Positions 1 through 8,074 of a stretch of 64,000 nt of DNA are shown here, in pieces. Location of the stretch: positions 883,001 to 947,000 of the forward strand of contig NZ_CP091716.1 in NCBI RefSeq assembly GCF_022009635.1. Direction: 5' to 3'. Origin of the DNA: Variovorax paradoxus (GTDB taxonomy: Bacteria; Pseudomonadota; Gammaproteobacteria; Burkholderiales; Burkholderiaceae_C). The notes under the pieces were generated by a model. It had not been told where the DNA came from. It saw nothing but the letters and a program-made list of their open reading frames with translations, and ran no database searches. A program made the position numbers and the translations under genes. Positions within the stretch are counted from its first letter, which is position 1. Every line of letters begins with the position of its first letter.

Positions 1-843
1 CCGCAAGCCGGAGCCGGCGTGACCGTCGGGGTGATCGACAGCGGCGTCGGGCCGCATGCGGACATCGCCGTGGCGGACGGCGCCTGTTTCGTCACCGGCG
101 AGAACGCCGCGGATTTTCTCGACAACGGCATCGGGCACGGGACGCACGTGGCCGGGATCATCGCGGGCAAGAAGGCGGCGGACACCGGCATCTACGGCCT
201 GGCGCCGGCCTGCCGCCTGCTGGCCTACCGCGTCTGCGCGAAGACTGGCGAGCGTGGACGCGCCAAATCGACCGACATTGCCAGCGCGCTCGAACGCGCG
301 ATCAGCGACGGCTGCCACATCGTCAACATCAGCATGGGCAGCCTGGAGCCGATGCCCGAGATGCCGGACCTGCTGCAGAAGGCGCGCGATGCCGGTGTCG
401 TGGTGTTCGCGGCCACCGGCAACGACGGCCAGCCCCTGCTGCGCTATCCGGCCCGATACAGCCATACCCTGGCTGTCGGCGCACTGGGGCATGACGGCAC
501 GTTTCCGGCGGATTGCCCCGAGAGCTTCCAGGAGAGCGAGATCCGCCACAAGAAGGAGTTCGTCGCCGAGTTCTCGAACTATGGCCTCTCGACCGATTTC
601 ATCGGCCCCGGCGTGGCCGTACTGTCGACCTTTCCGGGCGAAAAGTACGCAATGATGTCCGGCACGTCGATGGCCACGCCGTACTCGTCGGGCATGGCAG
701 CCCGTCTGTTGTCAGGGAACTCGAAGCTGCTTAACATGCCCAAAGGCCCTGAAAGGGCCGACGCCATCATCGAAATGCTGTCGCAGGCAGCGCAAAAGGT
801 GGGTTGGCCAGCCGAGTACGAAGGTTTTGGAGTTCTGAAGTGA
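1..843 (+). CDS. S8 family (subtilisin-like) serine peptidase, 5' end outside window
   Basis: The reading frame is open to the first base and already reads into the first catalytic block, so the N-terminus lies upstream; the GTG at 19 is probably an internal valine. The full subtilase triad is visible: Asp in VIDSGV (nt 37-39), His in GHGTHVAG (nt 145-147) and Ser in GTSMATP (nt 667-669), plus the oxyanion Asn in AATGND (nt 421-423). It should therefore be an active endopeptidase. Location cannot be judged because any signal peptide or propeptide is missing from view. Its stop overlaps the GTG start of the next small gene, and a nuclease follows, suggesting one functional unit. Substrate unknown. 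Confidence 0.93.
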   Translation, partial: PQAGAGVTVGVIDSGVGPHADIAVADGACFVTGENAADFLDNGIGHGTHVAGIIAGKKAADTGIYGLAPACRLLAYRVCAKTGERGRAKSTDIASALERAISDGCHIVNISMGSLEPMPEMPDLLQKARDAGVVVFAATGNDGQPLLRYPARYSHTLAVGALGHDGTFPADCPESFQESEIRHKKEFVAEFSNYGLSTDFIGPGVAVLSTFPGEKYAMMSGTSMATPYSSGMAARLLSGNSKLLNMPKGPERADAIIEMLSQAAQKVGWPAEYEGFGVLK

Positions 844-1091
844 CAAGCGTGGTGTTGACCTACACAGGCAGTCCCGGCAAGAAATTGCTGGCGGAAGCGC
901 GGCTGCGCCGCTGCGTGCCGGGTGTGGTGCTGACACCGAAGACCAGCACGCTGCTAGAAGCCCAGCTCGACGATGAGCAGCTCGCGGCACTCGCAAAGAA
1001 CCCTGAGTGGGCCGTCTCCCAGCCCACCTTCGCGGAAATCCGCAAGCCTGTCTTCAACCTGAAAAACGCTCGCGCCAAGCTCGCGAAGTAG
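840..1091 (+). CDS. Small protein resembling a free-standing subtilase propeptide (I9-like)
   Basis: An 83-residue protein starting at a GTG that overlaps the protease stop (GTGA), a sign of translational coupling. I chose this start over an in-frame one at 804, which would run far into the protease gene. There is no signal peptide. The second half (LDDEQLAALAKNPEWAVSQP, then F-A-E-I) resembles the end of peptidase inhibitor I9 domains, where a 'L..E.L..L..NP.V..V.P' pattern precedes the protease. I infer an inhibitor or folding chaperone acting in trans on the adjacent S8 peptidase. The similarity is judged by eye; it could be an unrelated small protein. Confidence 0.6.
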   Translation: MTSVVLTYTGSPGKKLLAEARLRRCVPGVVLTPKTSTLLEAQLDDEQLAALAKNPEWAVSQPTFAEIRKPVFNLKNARAKLAK

Positions 1092-1103
1092 CCGCAAGGC
1101 ACC

Positions 1104-1132
1104 CCCCGGCCGCTGGTGGCCGGGGCGTTTTT
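1104..1132 (+). terminator. Intercistronic hairpin with T-run before the nuclease gene
   Basis: CCCCGGCC (1104-1111) and GGCCGGGG (1118-1125) form a perfect 8-bp stem with a 6-nt loop, followed by CG and five T. This is a textbook intrinsic terminator shape, 13 nt after the I9-like stop. The nuclease Shine-Dalgarno (AGGAGGGAG, about 1134-1142) follows at once, leaving no room for a promoter, so nuclease expression probably depends on read-through. Confidence 0.75.
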
Positions 1133-1149
1133 CAGGAGGGAGATTCTTC

Positions 1150-2064
1150 ATGTCCGATGCAGACATCCAGGTCGTGAGCGATTCCTGGGCTGGAATCCAG
1201 CGCGTCGCCACAACGCCCAAACCCGCGGAATTCTTCAGAGGCCGGGAGGGCTACCTACCGGGCTTCTTCGGGGAAGCCAACCACGTGGACCTGCCGCTCA
1301 TCAGCGATGCGATCTCCATGGACGACATCGCCAGGCTCGAGGACGGCTCCTTCGAGCTCAAGTACCAGCACTTCAGCACGGTGCAATGCATTTCCCGGCG
1401 CGTGCCGCTTTATTCCGCGTGCAACGTCGACGGCTCGAAGTCGAAGAACGTGCCGCGTCACGACACCTGGAACTACGACGGCCGCATCAAGAAGGAATAC
1501 CAGATGCTGCGGGAGGCCTACGGCCCCGGGCAGGACAGGAAGTTTTCACGCGGCCACATGACGCGCAGGCAGGACCCGAACTGGGGCTCGCTGGCAACGG
1601 CGCAGAAGGCGAACGTCGACACCTTCTTCGCCACCAACGCCTGCCCCCAGTGGCAGCCGTTCAACGACGGGCTCTGGGGCGACCTCGAGGACTACATCCT
1701 CGGCAACGCCCAGGGCGACGACAAGCGCATCAGCGTCTTCACCGGCCCCATCCTCCGCTCGGACGATCCGGAGCGGTTCGGCATACGGATACCCAGGGAT
1801 TTCTGGAAGGTCGTCGCCTTCATCAGCGAGACCACGGGCGAACTGAGCGCCATCGCCTACCTGATGAGCCAGGGCACCTATCTCGATTCCGGCGTGGCGC
1901 AGGACCTGGAAGACTTCGGCACTTCGCAGCGTCCGCTGGCGTTCATCGAGTCGGAGACCGGCCTTCGGTTCGAAAGCCTCGAAGGACGCGACGTGCTGGA
2001 CGGCGCGGACCTCGCGTTCGTCCAGCCCATCCGGCGCTTCACCGACACGAAGCTGCCGGCTTGA
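1150..2064 (+). CDS. DNA/RNA non-specific endonuclease (NucA/NUC1 family)
   Basis: 304 residues. The family signature appears as RGHM inside FSRGHMTRRQDPNWG (about residues 136-150), where the His is the general base; the downstream TNACPQ stretch holds the Asn expected to bind the metal ion. Such enzymes cut DNA and RNA without sequence preference. There is no N-terminal signal peptide, unlike secreted nucleases of this family, so it is probably made in the cytoplasm, where an active form would be toxic. A region of roughly 130 residues precedes the active site and could be a regulatory or pro-region. A strong ribosome binding site precedes the ATG. With the upstream S8 peptidase and I9-like protein it suggests a protease-controlled effector nuclease; that role is inference. 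Confidence 0.88.
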   Translation: MSDADIQVVSDSWAGIQRVATTPKPAEFFRGREGYLPGFFGEANHVDLPLISDAISMDDIARLEDGSFELKYQHFSTVQCISRRVPLYSACNVDGSKSKNVPRHDTWNYDGRIKKEYQMLREAYGPGQDRKFSRGHMTRRQDPNWGSLATAQKANVDTFFATNACPQWQPFNDGLWGDLEDYILGNAQGDDKRISVFTGPILRSDDPERFGIRIPRDFWKVVAFISETTGELSAIAYLMSQGTYLDSGVAQDLEDFGTSQRPLAFIESETGLRFESLEGRDVLDGADLAFVQPIRRFTDTKLPA

Positions 2065-2075
2065 ACCGAGGGCGA

Positions 2076-2333
2076 TCAGCCGCGCAGCGACTCGATCAGG
2101 TCGATGTACTTCTGCTTGGCTTCATCGGCGCTCGCGCCTTTCTGGGCGGTCCAGGCGTCCCACTTGGCGCGCGCGACGATGTCGCTGAAGCTCGGCTTCT
2201 TGGCGGTGTTGTCGCCTTCGGTGGCCTGCTTGAACAGGCCGTAGATCTTCAGCAGCGTCGGGTTGTCGGGGCGCTCGGCGAGCAGCTTGGAGTTGGCCTG
2301 GGCGGCTTCGAATTGGGCGTTGAGATCGGACAT
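2076..2333 (-). CDS. Acyl-CoA-binding protein
   Basis: 85 residues, the usual size of a four-helix ACBP. Family landmarks are clear: F-x-x-A, the YGLFKQATEGD segment, RAKWDAW, and the C-terminal YIDLIESL helix. It binds medium and long-chain acyl-CoA in the cytosol and buffers the acyl-CoA pool. It is convergent with the nuclease gene, ending 11 nt from it. A perfect 16-bp palindrome lies 48-63 nt upstream of its start. Nearby TPR, TetR, phasin and thioesterase genes fit an acyl-CoA/PHA context. Confidence 0.95.
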   Translation of the reverse strand: MSDLNAQFEAAQANSKLLAERPDNPTLLKIYGLFKQATEGDNTAKKPSFSDIVARAKWDAWTAQKGASADEAKQKYIDLIESLRG

Positions 2334-2380
2334 GGGCGTGGTCTGGTCGAAAAGCTGAAAACGCGCATCTTAAATCGCGT

Positions 2381-2396
2381 GGTACTTGCAAGTACC
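2381..2396. promoter_or_regulatory. Perfect 16-bp palindrome upstream of the ACBP gene
   Basis: GGTACTTGCAAGTACC is a perfect inverted repeat in the 80-nt gap between the TPR gene and the ACBP start. Size and position suit a TetR-type operator; the TetR-family gene at 3263-3988 is a candidate binder. No second copy was noticed near the TetR or phasin starts. Confidence 0.5.
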
Positions 2397-2413
2397 TTGG
2401 CAGGCAGGGGAAA

Positions 2414-3256
2414 TCAGTCCCGCAGCCCCGCGCGCGCCAGTTCCACGTCCAGCCGCTCGCGGGCATCGGCCGGCTTCAACGCAGCCGCTTTCTCGAACCA
2501 CTGCGTCGCCTCGCGCATGCGCGACTCGCCGTGCAGCATCAGCAGCGCGCGGGCGTATTCCATCATTCCGGCGGCCGAGTCGGGGTGAAGCTCCAGGCCG
2601 CGTTCGAACAGCTCGATCGAGGTTTCGGCCCGCACGCCGTAGGTCATGCGTCCGACCAGGGCACCCACCTTGTCGATCACCTCGGCGTGGAATGCCGCCA
2701 GCGCGACGTGCGCGTCGGCGTGCTTCGGCTGAAGCTCGATCACGTTCTCTAGCGCGCCCTTGAGCTTGCTGCCCAGCCCTTGCGCCAGCGCGCGCGCCAC
2801 GCTGATGCCCTGGCTGTAGCGGCCAAGCGCATAGGCCTGCCAGTAAAGGGCCTGGCAGTTGCCGGGATCGGCCAGCGCCTGCGCGCCGGCGCGCTCGATC
2901 ACCTGGCGGAACATGGTGAGCCGCACGGCCTCGCGCGGCTCCAGGTAGTTGGCATAGATGGCGGTGGCCTGGTTGGCCAGCACCATGCCCTCGGCGCCGT
3001 GCAGAAGGCCGACCGTTGCGGCGCGTTCGAATTCGCCGCTGTGGTACAGCGCCCAGCCCTCGGCCAGCGGCGTGCCCTCGGCGGGCGGCGGCATGTGGTC
3101 GTGGCCGGCGTGCAGGCGCGGCCAGTGCGACAGCACGCTGCGCGCGTCGTAGCGGGGCGTGTCGGCGTAGGGCAGGGGCGTCCACGGTTCCGCGGTGGCG
3201 GCGGCCGTGGTGCCGGCGGACATCAGCGAGAGCGGTTTGAAATCGGAGTGGGGCAT
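2414..3256 (-). CDS. Tetratricopeptide-repeat protein
   Basis: 280 residues with no signal peptide or membrane segment. The sequence contains TPR-like helical pairs: LAEGWALYHSGEFERAATV (about residue 65), the LENVIELQPKHADAHVALAAFH region, the IELFERGLELHPDSAAGMMEYARALL region, and ATQWFEKAAALKPAD near the end. TPRs mediate protein contacts; no catalytic motif is seen. It lies 6 nt downstream of the TetR gene on the same strand, so the two are probably co-transcribed. The specific role is unknown. Confidence 0.7.
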   Translation of the reverse strand: MPHSDFKPLSLMSAGTTAAATAEPWTPLPYADTPRYDARSVLSHWPRLHAGHDHMPPPAEGTPLAEGWALYHSGEFERAATVGLLHGAEGMVLANQATAIYANYLEPREAVRLTMFRQVIERAGAQALADPGNCQALYWQAYALGRYSQGISVARALAQGLGSKLKGALENVIELQPKHADAHVALAAFHAEVIDKVGALVGRMTYGVRAETSIELFERGLELHPDSAAGMMEYARALLMLHGESRMREATQWFEKAAALKPADARERLDVELARAGLRD

Positions 3257-3262
3257 GGTTGT

Positions 3263-3988
3263 CTAGGCCGCCATATCGACTGGGGACGTCACGTTGCCGG
3301 GTTTGCCTGGGGCGTTGCCGCCGGTGGCGGCATCTTCCGCGCCGTAGGCGTTGCTCAATGTCAGCAGATGCCGTCTTTGCTCGGCGCCGAGGTACGGCGC
3401 CAGCAGGTGCAGCGTGTGCTGGCCGCCGCGCATCAGCGCGCCCTGGGCATGCGCCGGCTCCAGCGCTTCGCGCGGGTTGCGCACGTACTCGTAGCTGAGC
3501 CAGTAGGTCAGCACCACCACCATGCTGTGCGCGAGGGTGCCGACCTCGCGCGCATCGATCTCCAGGTGGCCGGCGCGGCTCAGGCCGGCGATCAGCTGGC
3601 GGATGGCGCGGGCCTTGTTCTCCAGCACCAGCTGGAACTGGGTTTCCAGGTGGCGGTTCTTGCTCAGCAGGTCGTTGAGGTCGCGGTACAGGAAGCGGTA
3701 GCGCCAGATCAGCTCGAACAGGCTGTGCATGAAGAACCAGGCGTCCTCCACGTCGTGCACGCCTTCGCTCGCGTGCAGCAGCTCGTTGAGCTCGGCTTCG
3801 TAGCCTTCGTAGAGCTTGTTGATCAGCTCTTCCTTGGCCGGGTAGTGGTAGTACAGGTTGCCCGGACTGATGTTGAGCTCGCCCGCCACCAATGTGGTCG
3901 AGACGTTCGGCTCCCCGAAGCGGTTGAACAGGTCCAATGCGGCTTCGAGGATGCGTTGCGCTGTGCGGCGTGGCGCCTTCTTTGCCAT
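3263..3988 (-). CDS. TetR/AcrR family transcriptional regulator
   Basis: 241 residues starting at MAKKAPRR; a longer in-frame extension is ignored because the helix-turn-helix needs only this start. The N-terminal HTH is typical: RILEAALDLFNRFGEPNVST, then LVAGELNISPGNLYYHYPAK with the family Y-Y-H-Y-x-x-K recognition segment (about residues 10-55). The larger C-terminal domain should bind a ligand and dimerise. It sits between a phasin gene and a TPR/ACBP pair, so acyl-CoA or PHA-related control is plausible but unproven. Confidence 0.92.
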   Translation of the reverse strand: MAKKAPRRTAQRILEAALDLFNRFGEPNVSTTLVAGELNISPGNLYYHYPAKEELINKLYEGYEAELNELLHASEGVHDVEDAWFFMHSLFELIWRYRFLYRDLNDLLSKNRHLETQFQLVLENKARAIRQLIAGLSRAGHLEIDAREVGTLAHSMVVVLTYWLSYEYVRNPREALEPAHAQGALMRGGQHTLHLLAPYLGAEQRRHLLTLSNAYGAEDAATGGNAPGKPGNVTSPVDMAA

Positions 3989-4128
3989 GTCTCGGTGCCC
4001 CCGGTTGTCTCTTGAAGGCACTCTAGCGCATGTGCACCGCACCATGAATGGCGCGGGCCATGATTTGCGGGGCTGTTTTCTTGTGCGGTGCCGCAATATC
4101 GGCCGGCAGGTCGAGGCCCGCGCGAGGG

Positions 4129-4596
4129 TCAGCCGGCCTTGCTGCGGCGCAAGGTGGTCTTCTTGGCGGCGGGCGCCGCCGTCTTGCGGGCCGCAGCCTT
4201 GCGCGGAGCCGCGGCCGACTGCTTCTTCAGCTGGGCCTCGAGCGCATCGACGCGCGCCTGCAGCGCGGCCATGTCGGCGGCCGATGGAGCGCCGAGCTTC
4301 TCGAGCGCGCGCGCCACGCGCTCTTCGAAGATGTTCTCCAGCTTGCCCCACTGGCCGGCGGCCTTGGTGCCGAACTCGCTCGCGAAGCCGGCCATGCGCT
4401 GCTGGGCCTGGGCCAGCGTTTCCTCTGCGGCCTGCTGGGTCTTCTTCTGCATGCCGGCGCCGTCCTTGACCAGCGCCTCGAAGGCCTTGCTGCCTTCCTG
4501 CTGCATCTTGGCGAAGGCACCGAGCCCGGCCAGCCAGATCTGCTGGGCGGAGTCCTTGATGCGGTCGGCGGCTTTGTTGTCGTCCTGGGAGGCCAT
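4129..4596 (-). CDS. Phasin-family (PHA granule-associated) protein
   Basis: 155 residues. The first part is an amphipathic helix with the phasin-type segment QQIWLAGLGAFAKMQQEGSK, followed by coiled-coil heptads (ALQARVDALEAQLKKQ, about residues 112-127). The tail is Ala/Lys/Arg-rich (AARKTAAPAAKKTTLRRSK), as in PhaF/PhaI-type phasins, whose basic tails can touch nucleic acid. Such proteins coat polyhydroxyalkanoate granules and influence their size and segregation. The divergently placed region toward the thioesterase gene is short (91 nt). Confidence 0.9.
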   Translation of the reverse strand: MASQDDNKAADRIKDSAQQIWLAGLGAFAKMQQEGSKAFEALVKDGAGMQKKTQQAAEETLAQAQQRMAGFASEFGTKAAGQWGKLENIFEERVARALEKLGAPSAADMAALQARVDALEAQLKKQSAAAPRKAAARKTAAPAAKKTTLRRSKAG

Positions 4597-4687
4597 GCGA
4601 GGTGTTCCTTGAAAGGGGTCGAATCGATCGCAGGACTCTAGCCGCCCGCGGCCCCCGCAATTAGAGCTTTCCGTCTAGAGCGCGGCT

Positions 4688-5137
4688 TCAGGCTGTCGTG
4701 CCGGCGGCGCGGCTGGCGTCCAGGTGGGCCTTGGCGCGCTCGGCCAGCGCCATCTCGCCAGGGGTGCCGGGCACGAAGCTCTCGACCGGCAGCGGCCGCC
4801 CGTGCGAGTCGACCGACACGAAGACGATCAGGCATTCGGTGGTCTTCTCCATCACGCCGCCCTTCATGTCGCCGCTGCGCACCTCGACCGCGATGTTCAT
4901 GCTTGTGTTGCCGGTGTAGGCAAGGCGGGCCTCCACCTCGACCAGGTCGCCGATCATGATCGGCCGGTGGAAGCGGATGCTGCCGATGAAGGCGGTGACG
5001 CAGTAGCGCTTGGCCCAGCTGGTCGCGCAGGCGTAGCCGGCCTCGTCGATCCACTTCATGACCGTGCCGCCGTGGACCTTGCCGCCGAAGTTGACGGTGT
5101 TCGGCTCGGCAAGAAAACGCAGGGTGATCGAAGACAT
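4688..5137 (-). CDS. Acyl-CoA thioesterase, YciA-like hotdog fold
   Basis: 149 residues, one hotdog domain. N-F-G-G-K-V-H-G-G-T-V-M-K-W-I-D-E-A-G (about residues 16-34) is the active-site helix region of acyl-CoA hydrolases, with the Asp nucleophile/base position preserved. It hydrolyses acyl-CoA to free acid and CoA in the cytosol. The last 25 residues are a loose Ala-rich tail. It lies upstream of the phasin on the same strand but separated by 91 nt. Confidence 0.9.
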   Translation of the reverse strand: MSSITLRFLAEPNTVNFGGKVHGGTVMKWIDEAGYACATSWAKRYCVTAFIGSIRFHRPIMIGDLVEVEARLAYTGNTSMNIAVEVRSGDMKGGVMEKTTECLIVFVSVDSHGRPLPVESFVPGTPGEMALAERAKAHLDASRAAGTTA

Positions 5138-5197
5138 GATTCGCCTTTTCTGAAGTGGCTGGGGTGGGGTTGTTCGATTATGCGAGCGCGTTTCGGT

Positions 5198-6094
5198 TCA
5201 GGCGCCGCTGAACAGCTGGGCCAGCGTGCGCCGCAGCCAGGCGTTGCCGGGGTCGGCGTGGAAGCGCTCGTGCCAGTGCTGCTTCACCGCGTAGTCGGGC
5301 AGGGCGAAGGGCGGCTCCAGCAGCTTCACCGGCTCCTGCGTGGCCAGCACCCTGCCCAGGATGCGCGGCACCACCACCAGCAGTTCGGTGTGCGCCACGA
5401 TGCGCGCCACGCTCAGGAAGCTCGACAGCCGCACCACCACGTTGCGCTTGAGCCCCAGCCGCGCGAGCGTGGTGTCGACGATGGCATGCCCCGTACCGGA
5501 CGTGGACACCACCGCGTGCGCCTCCGCCTCGAAACGCTTGCGCGTGAGCCGCGCGCCGATGCGCGGATGGTTCTGCGCCGCCAGGCACACGAAGTTCTGC
5601 ATGAACAGCGTCTGCTGGTAGAAGCCCGCGTCCAGCTGCGGCATGAAGCCCACGGCCAGGTCGACCTCGCCGTCCTGCAGGCGGCGGCCGCTGAGGGTGG
5701 AGATGATCTCGGTCTCGATGTGCACCCCCGGCGCCGCGTGTCGCAGGTGGTCGAGCAGGCCGGGCAGCAGCACCACCTCGCTGATGTCGGTCATGCAGAT
5801 GCGAAAGCGCCGCTGCGCCTGCGCGGGGTCGAAGCTGCTGCGGTTGCCCTGTGCCTGCGCCAGCTGCGCCAGCGCCTCGCGCAGGTTCGGGTAGATGCGC
5901 TCGGCATGCGGCGTGGGCTGCATGCCCTGGGCGGTGCGGGTGAACAGGCGGTCGTCGAAGTGCGCGCGCAGCTTGTTCAGCGCGGTGCTGGCGGCGGCCT
6001 GCGCCATGCCCAGCCGCTCGGCGGCCTTGGAGACGTTGCCGGTCTTGTAGACCTCGTCGAACACGGCGAGCCATTCGAGATCGAGCTTGGACAT
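5198..6094 (-). CDS. LysR-type regulator, probably of the gentisate operon
   Basis: 298 residues, the normal LTTR length. The N-terminal winged HTH is clear (WLAVFDEVYKTGNVSKAAER, then LGMAQAAASTALNKLRAHF, residues 8-48), followed by a two-lobed inducer-binding domain. It resembles NahR/NagR-type regulators in the FxxVYxxGNVSKAAExLG start. It is transcribed divergently from the gentisate genes with a 120-nt spacer that holds a 12-bp palindrome, the classic layout for an LTTR controlling its neighbour. The inducer is probably an aromatic acid; this is inference. Confidence 0.93.
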   Translation of the reverse strand: MSKLDLEWLAVFDEVYKTGNVSKAAERLGMAQAAASTALNKLRAHFDDRLFTRTAQGMQPTPHAERIYPNLREALAQLAQAQGNRSSFDPAQAQRRFRICMTDISEVVLLPGLLDHLRHAAPGVHIETEIISTLSGRRLQDGEVDLAVGFMPQLDAGFYQQTLFMQNFVCLAAQNHPRIGARLTRKRFEAEAHAVVSTSGTGHAIVDTTLARLGLKRNVVVRLSSFLSVARIVAHTELLVVVPRILGRVLATQEPVKLLEPPFALPDYAVKQHWHERFHADPGNAWLRRTLAQLFSGA

Positions 6095-6125
6095 GGGTGT
6101 TTCTCTGGAGCGAAAGGCGCCATTA

Positions 6126-6138
6126 TCGAAATTTCGAA
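6126..6138. promoter_or_regulatory. Candidate LysR operator (T-N11-A palindrome)
   Basis: TCGAAATTTCGA (6126-6137) is a perfect 12-bp palindrome, and with the next base it forms T-N11-A, the LTTR box. It lies in the gap between the divergent LysR gene and the gentisate dioxygenase, 31 nt from the LysR start. Confidence 0.55.
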
Positions 6139-6214
6139 TTCCGTGTATTGGCTACCGGGCTTGAGGAAATAGTGGTGCGGCTCAACAATGCCCGGCCACG
6201 GAGACACCCACGCC

Positions 6215-7276
6215 ATGAAACCCGTTCCCACCAACGCGGCCGAGCGCCGCGACTACTACGCCCGCATCGGCCCGCTGCACCTCACGCCGCTGTGGGAATC
6301 GCTGCACGCCCTCGTGCCGCGCGAACCGCAGACGCCCTGCGTGCCCGCGCTCTGGCGCTACGACGAGATCCGCCCGCTGCTGATGGAGTCGGCCGACCTC
6401 ATCACCGCCGAAGAAGCCGTGCGCCGCGTGCTGGTGCTCGAGAACCCGGCGCTGCCCGGCAATTCGTCGATCACGCAGTCGCTCTATGCCGGCCTGCAGC
6501 TCATCATGCCGGGCGAGGTGGCGCCTTCGCACCGCCACGTGCAGTCGGCGCTGCGCTTCATCGTCGACGGCAAGGGCGCCTACACCACGGTGGGCGGCGA
6601 GCGCACCACCATGTACCCCGGCGACTTCATCATCACGCCATCTTGGGCCTGGCACGACCACGGCAACGAGGGCATCGGCGGCACGGTGGAGCCGGTGGTC
6701 TGGCTCGACGGCCTCGACATCCCGATGCTGCGCTTCTTCGACGCCGGCTTCGCCGAGAACGACGATTCCAAGGTCCAGCATGTGTCGCGCCCCGAGGGCA
6801 ACAGCCTCGCGCGCTTCGGCCACAACATGGTGCCGGTGCGGCACGACCATGCATCGGCCACCTCGCCGATCTTCAACTACCCCTATGCGCGCAGCCGCGA
6901 AGCACTGGCCCTGTTGCAGAAGCAGGAAGCGCCCGACGCCTGGCTGGGCCACAAGCTGCGCTACGTCAACCCGCTGACAGGCGGCTCGCCGATGCCGACC
7001 ATCTCGACCAACCTGCAGCTGCTGCCCAAGGGCTTCGCGGGCAAGACCCACCGCGCCACGGACGGCGCCGTCTACAGCGTGGTCGAAGGCCGCGGCACGG
7101 CCGAGATCGCCGGCCAGCGCTTCGCGTTCGGTCCGCGCGACACCTTCGTGGTGCCTTCGTGGGCGCCGTTGAAGCTGTCGTCGCCGAACGAAGACGCCGT
7201 GCTCTTCAGCTTCTCGGACCGCCCCGTGCAGCAGGCCATGGGCATCCTGCGCGAAGCCTTCCTTCAAGACGCCTGA
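6215..7276 (+). CDS. Gentisate 1,2-dioxygenase
   Basis: 353 residues from the ATG at 6215, chosen because GGAGA (6200-6204) precedes it at normal spacing; an ATG at 6188 would add nine residues without a good ribosome site. It is a bicupin: the first cupin carries [20 protein letters not shown] with two metal-binding His and the later [11 protein letters not shown]is. The C-terminal cupin ([20 protein letters not shown]) matches gentisate dioxygenases. It opens the gentisate ring with Fe(II) and O2 to maleylpyruvate. The next genes supply hydrolysis of the ring-opened product and formation of gentisate. Confidence 0.95.
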   Translation: MKPVPTNAAERRDYYARIGPLHLTPLWESLHALVPREPQTPCVPALWRYDEIRPLLMESADLITAEEAVRRVLVLENPALPGNSSITQSLYAGLQLIMPGEVAPSHRHVQSALRFIVDGKGAYTTVGGERTTMYPGDFIITPSWAWHDHGNEGIGGTVEPVVWLDGLDIPMLRFFDAGFAENDDSKVQHVSRPEGNSLARFGHNMVPVRHDHASATSPIFNYPYARSREALALLQKQEAPDAWLGHKLRYVNPLTGGSPMPTISTNLQLLPKGFAGKTHRATDGAVYSVVEGRGTAEIAGQRFAFGPRDTFVVPSWAPLKLSSPNEDAVLFSFSDRPVQQAMGILREAFLQDA

Positions 7277-7339
7277 AGCCCGGCGTCCGTTCCTTTTTTC
7301 TCTTTGATCGTGTGCCGCCCCGCGCGGCAGGAGCCCCCC

Positions 7340-8044
7340 ATGTCTTTCGTTTTCACGCCTCCTTCCATCGTCGGCCTGCCCATCGCGGATTCCGACAAGC
7401 TGTTCCCGGTGCGCCGCGTCTACTGCGTCGGCCGCAACTACGCGGCCCATGCGCGCGAGATGGGCTTCGACCCCGACCGCGAACCGCCGTTCTTCTTCTG
7501 CAAGCCCAATGACGACGCCTCGGTGGTGCCCGTGGCCGAAGGCCAAACGGTCGGCATTCCGTACCCGCCGCTCACGAGCAACTATCACTACGAAGCCGAG
7601 CTGGTCGTGGCCATCGGCAAGGGCGGCAAGGACATCAAGGTCGAAGACGCCGCCAGCCACATCCACAGCTATGCCGTGGGCCTGGACATGACCCGCCGCG
7701 ACCTGCAGATGAAGATGCGCGAGCAGGGCCGCCCGTGGGAAATCGGCAAGGCCTTCGACTTCTCCGCGCCCATCGCGCCGCTGCGCACGCTGGCCGACGT
7801 GGGCGAAATCAACGGCGGCGCCATCACGCTCGAAGTCGACGGCCAGGTGCGCCAGAGCAGCGACATCACGCACCTGATCTGGTCGGTGAACGAGGTCATC
7901 GCCAACCTGTCGACGCTCTTCGCGCTGCAGCCCGGCGACCTGATCTTCACCGGCACGCCCGAAGGCGTGGGCGCGGTGAAGGCCGGCCAGACCATCAAGG
8001 TGAGCATCGAGCGCCTGCCCTCGCTCACGGTCCGCATCGACTGA
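7340..8044 (+). CDS. Fumarylpyruvate hydrolase (FAH family)
   Basis: 234 residues from an ATG preceded by AGGAG (7329-7333). FAH-fold landmarks are visible: RRVYCVGRNYAAHAREMG near the N-terminus, the metal-binding EAELVVAIGKGG segment with acidic ligands (about residues 80-90), DMTRRDLQ, and FTGTPEGVGAV. It hydrolyses fumarylpyruvate to fumarate and pyruvate, the last gentisate-pathway step. It lies 63 nt after the dioxygenase in the same operon. The isomerase normally acting between the two is not present in the window. Confidence 0.93.
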   Translation: MSFVFTPPSIVGLPIADSDKLFPVRRVYCVGRNYAAHAREMGFDPDREPPFFFCKPNDDASVVPVAEGQTVGIPYPPLTSNYHYEAELVVAIGKGGKDIKVEDAASHIHSYAVGLDMTRRDLQMKMREQGRPWEIGKAFDFSAPIAPLRTLADVGEINGGAITLEVDGQVRQSSDITHLIWSVNEVIANLSTLFALQPGDLIFTGTPEGVGAVKAGQTIKVSIERLPSLTVRID

Positions 8045-8074
8045 GCCTTTTTCCCGATCGCACAGGCCCGCGCC

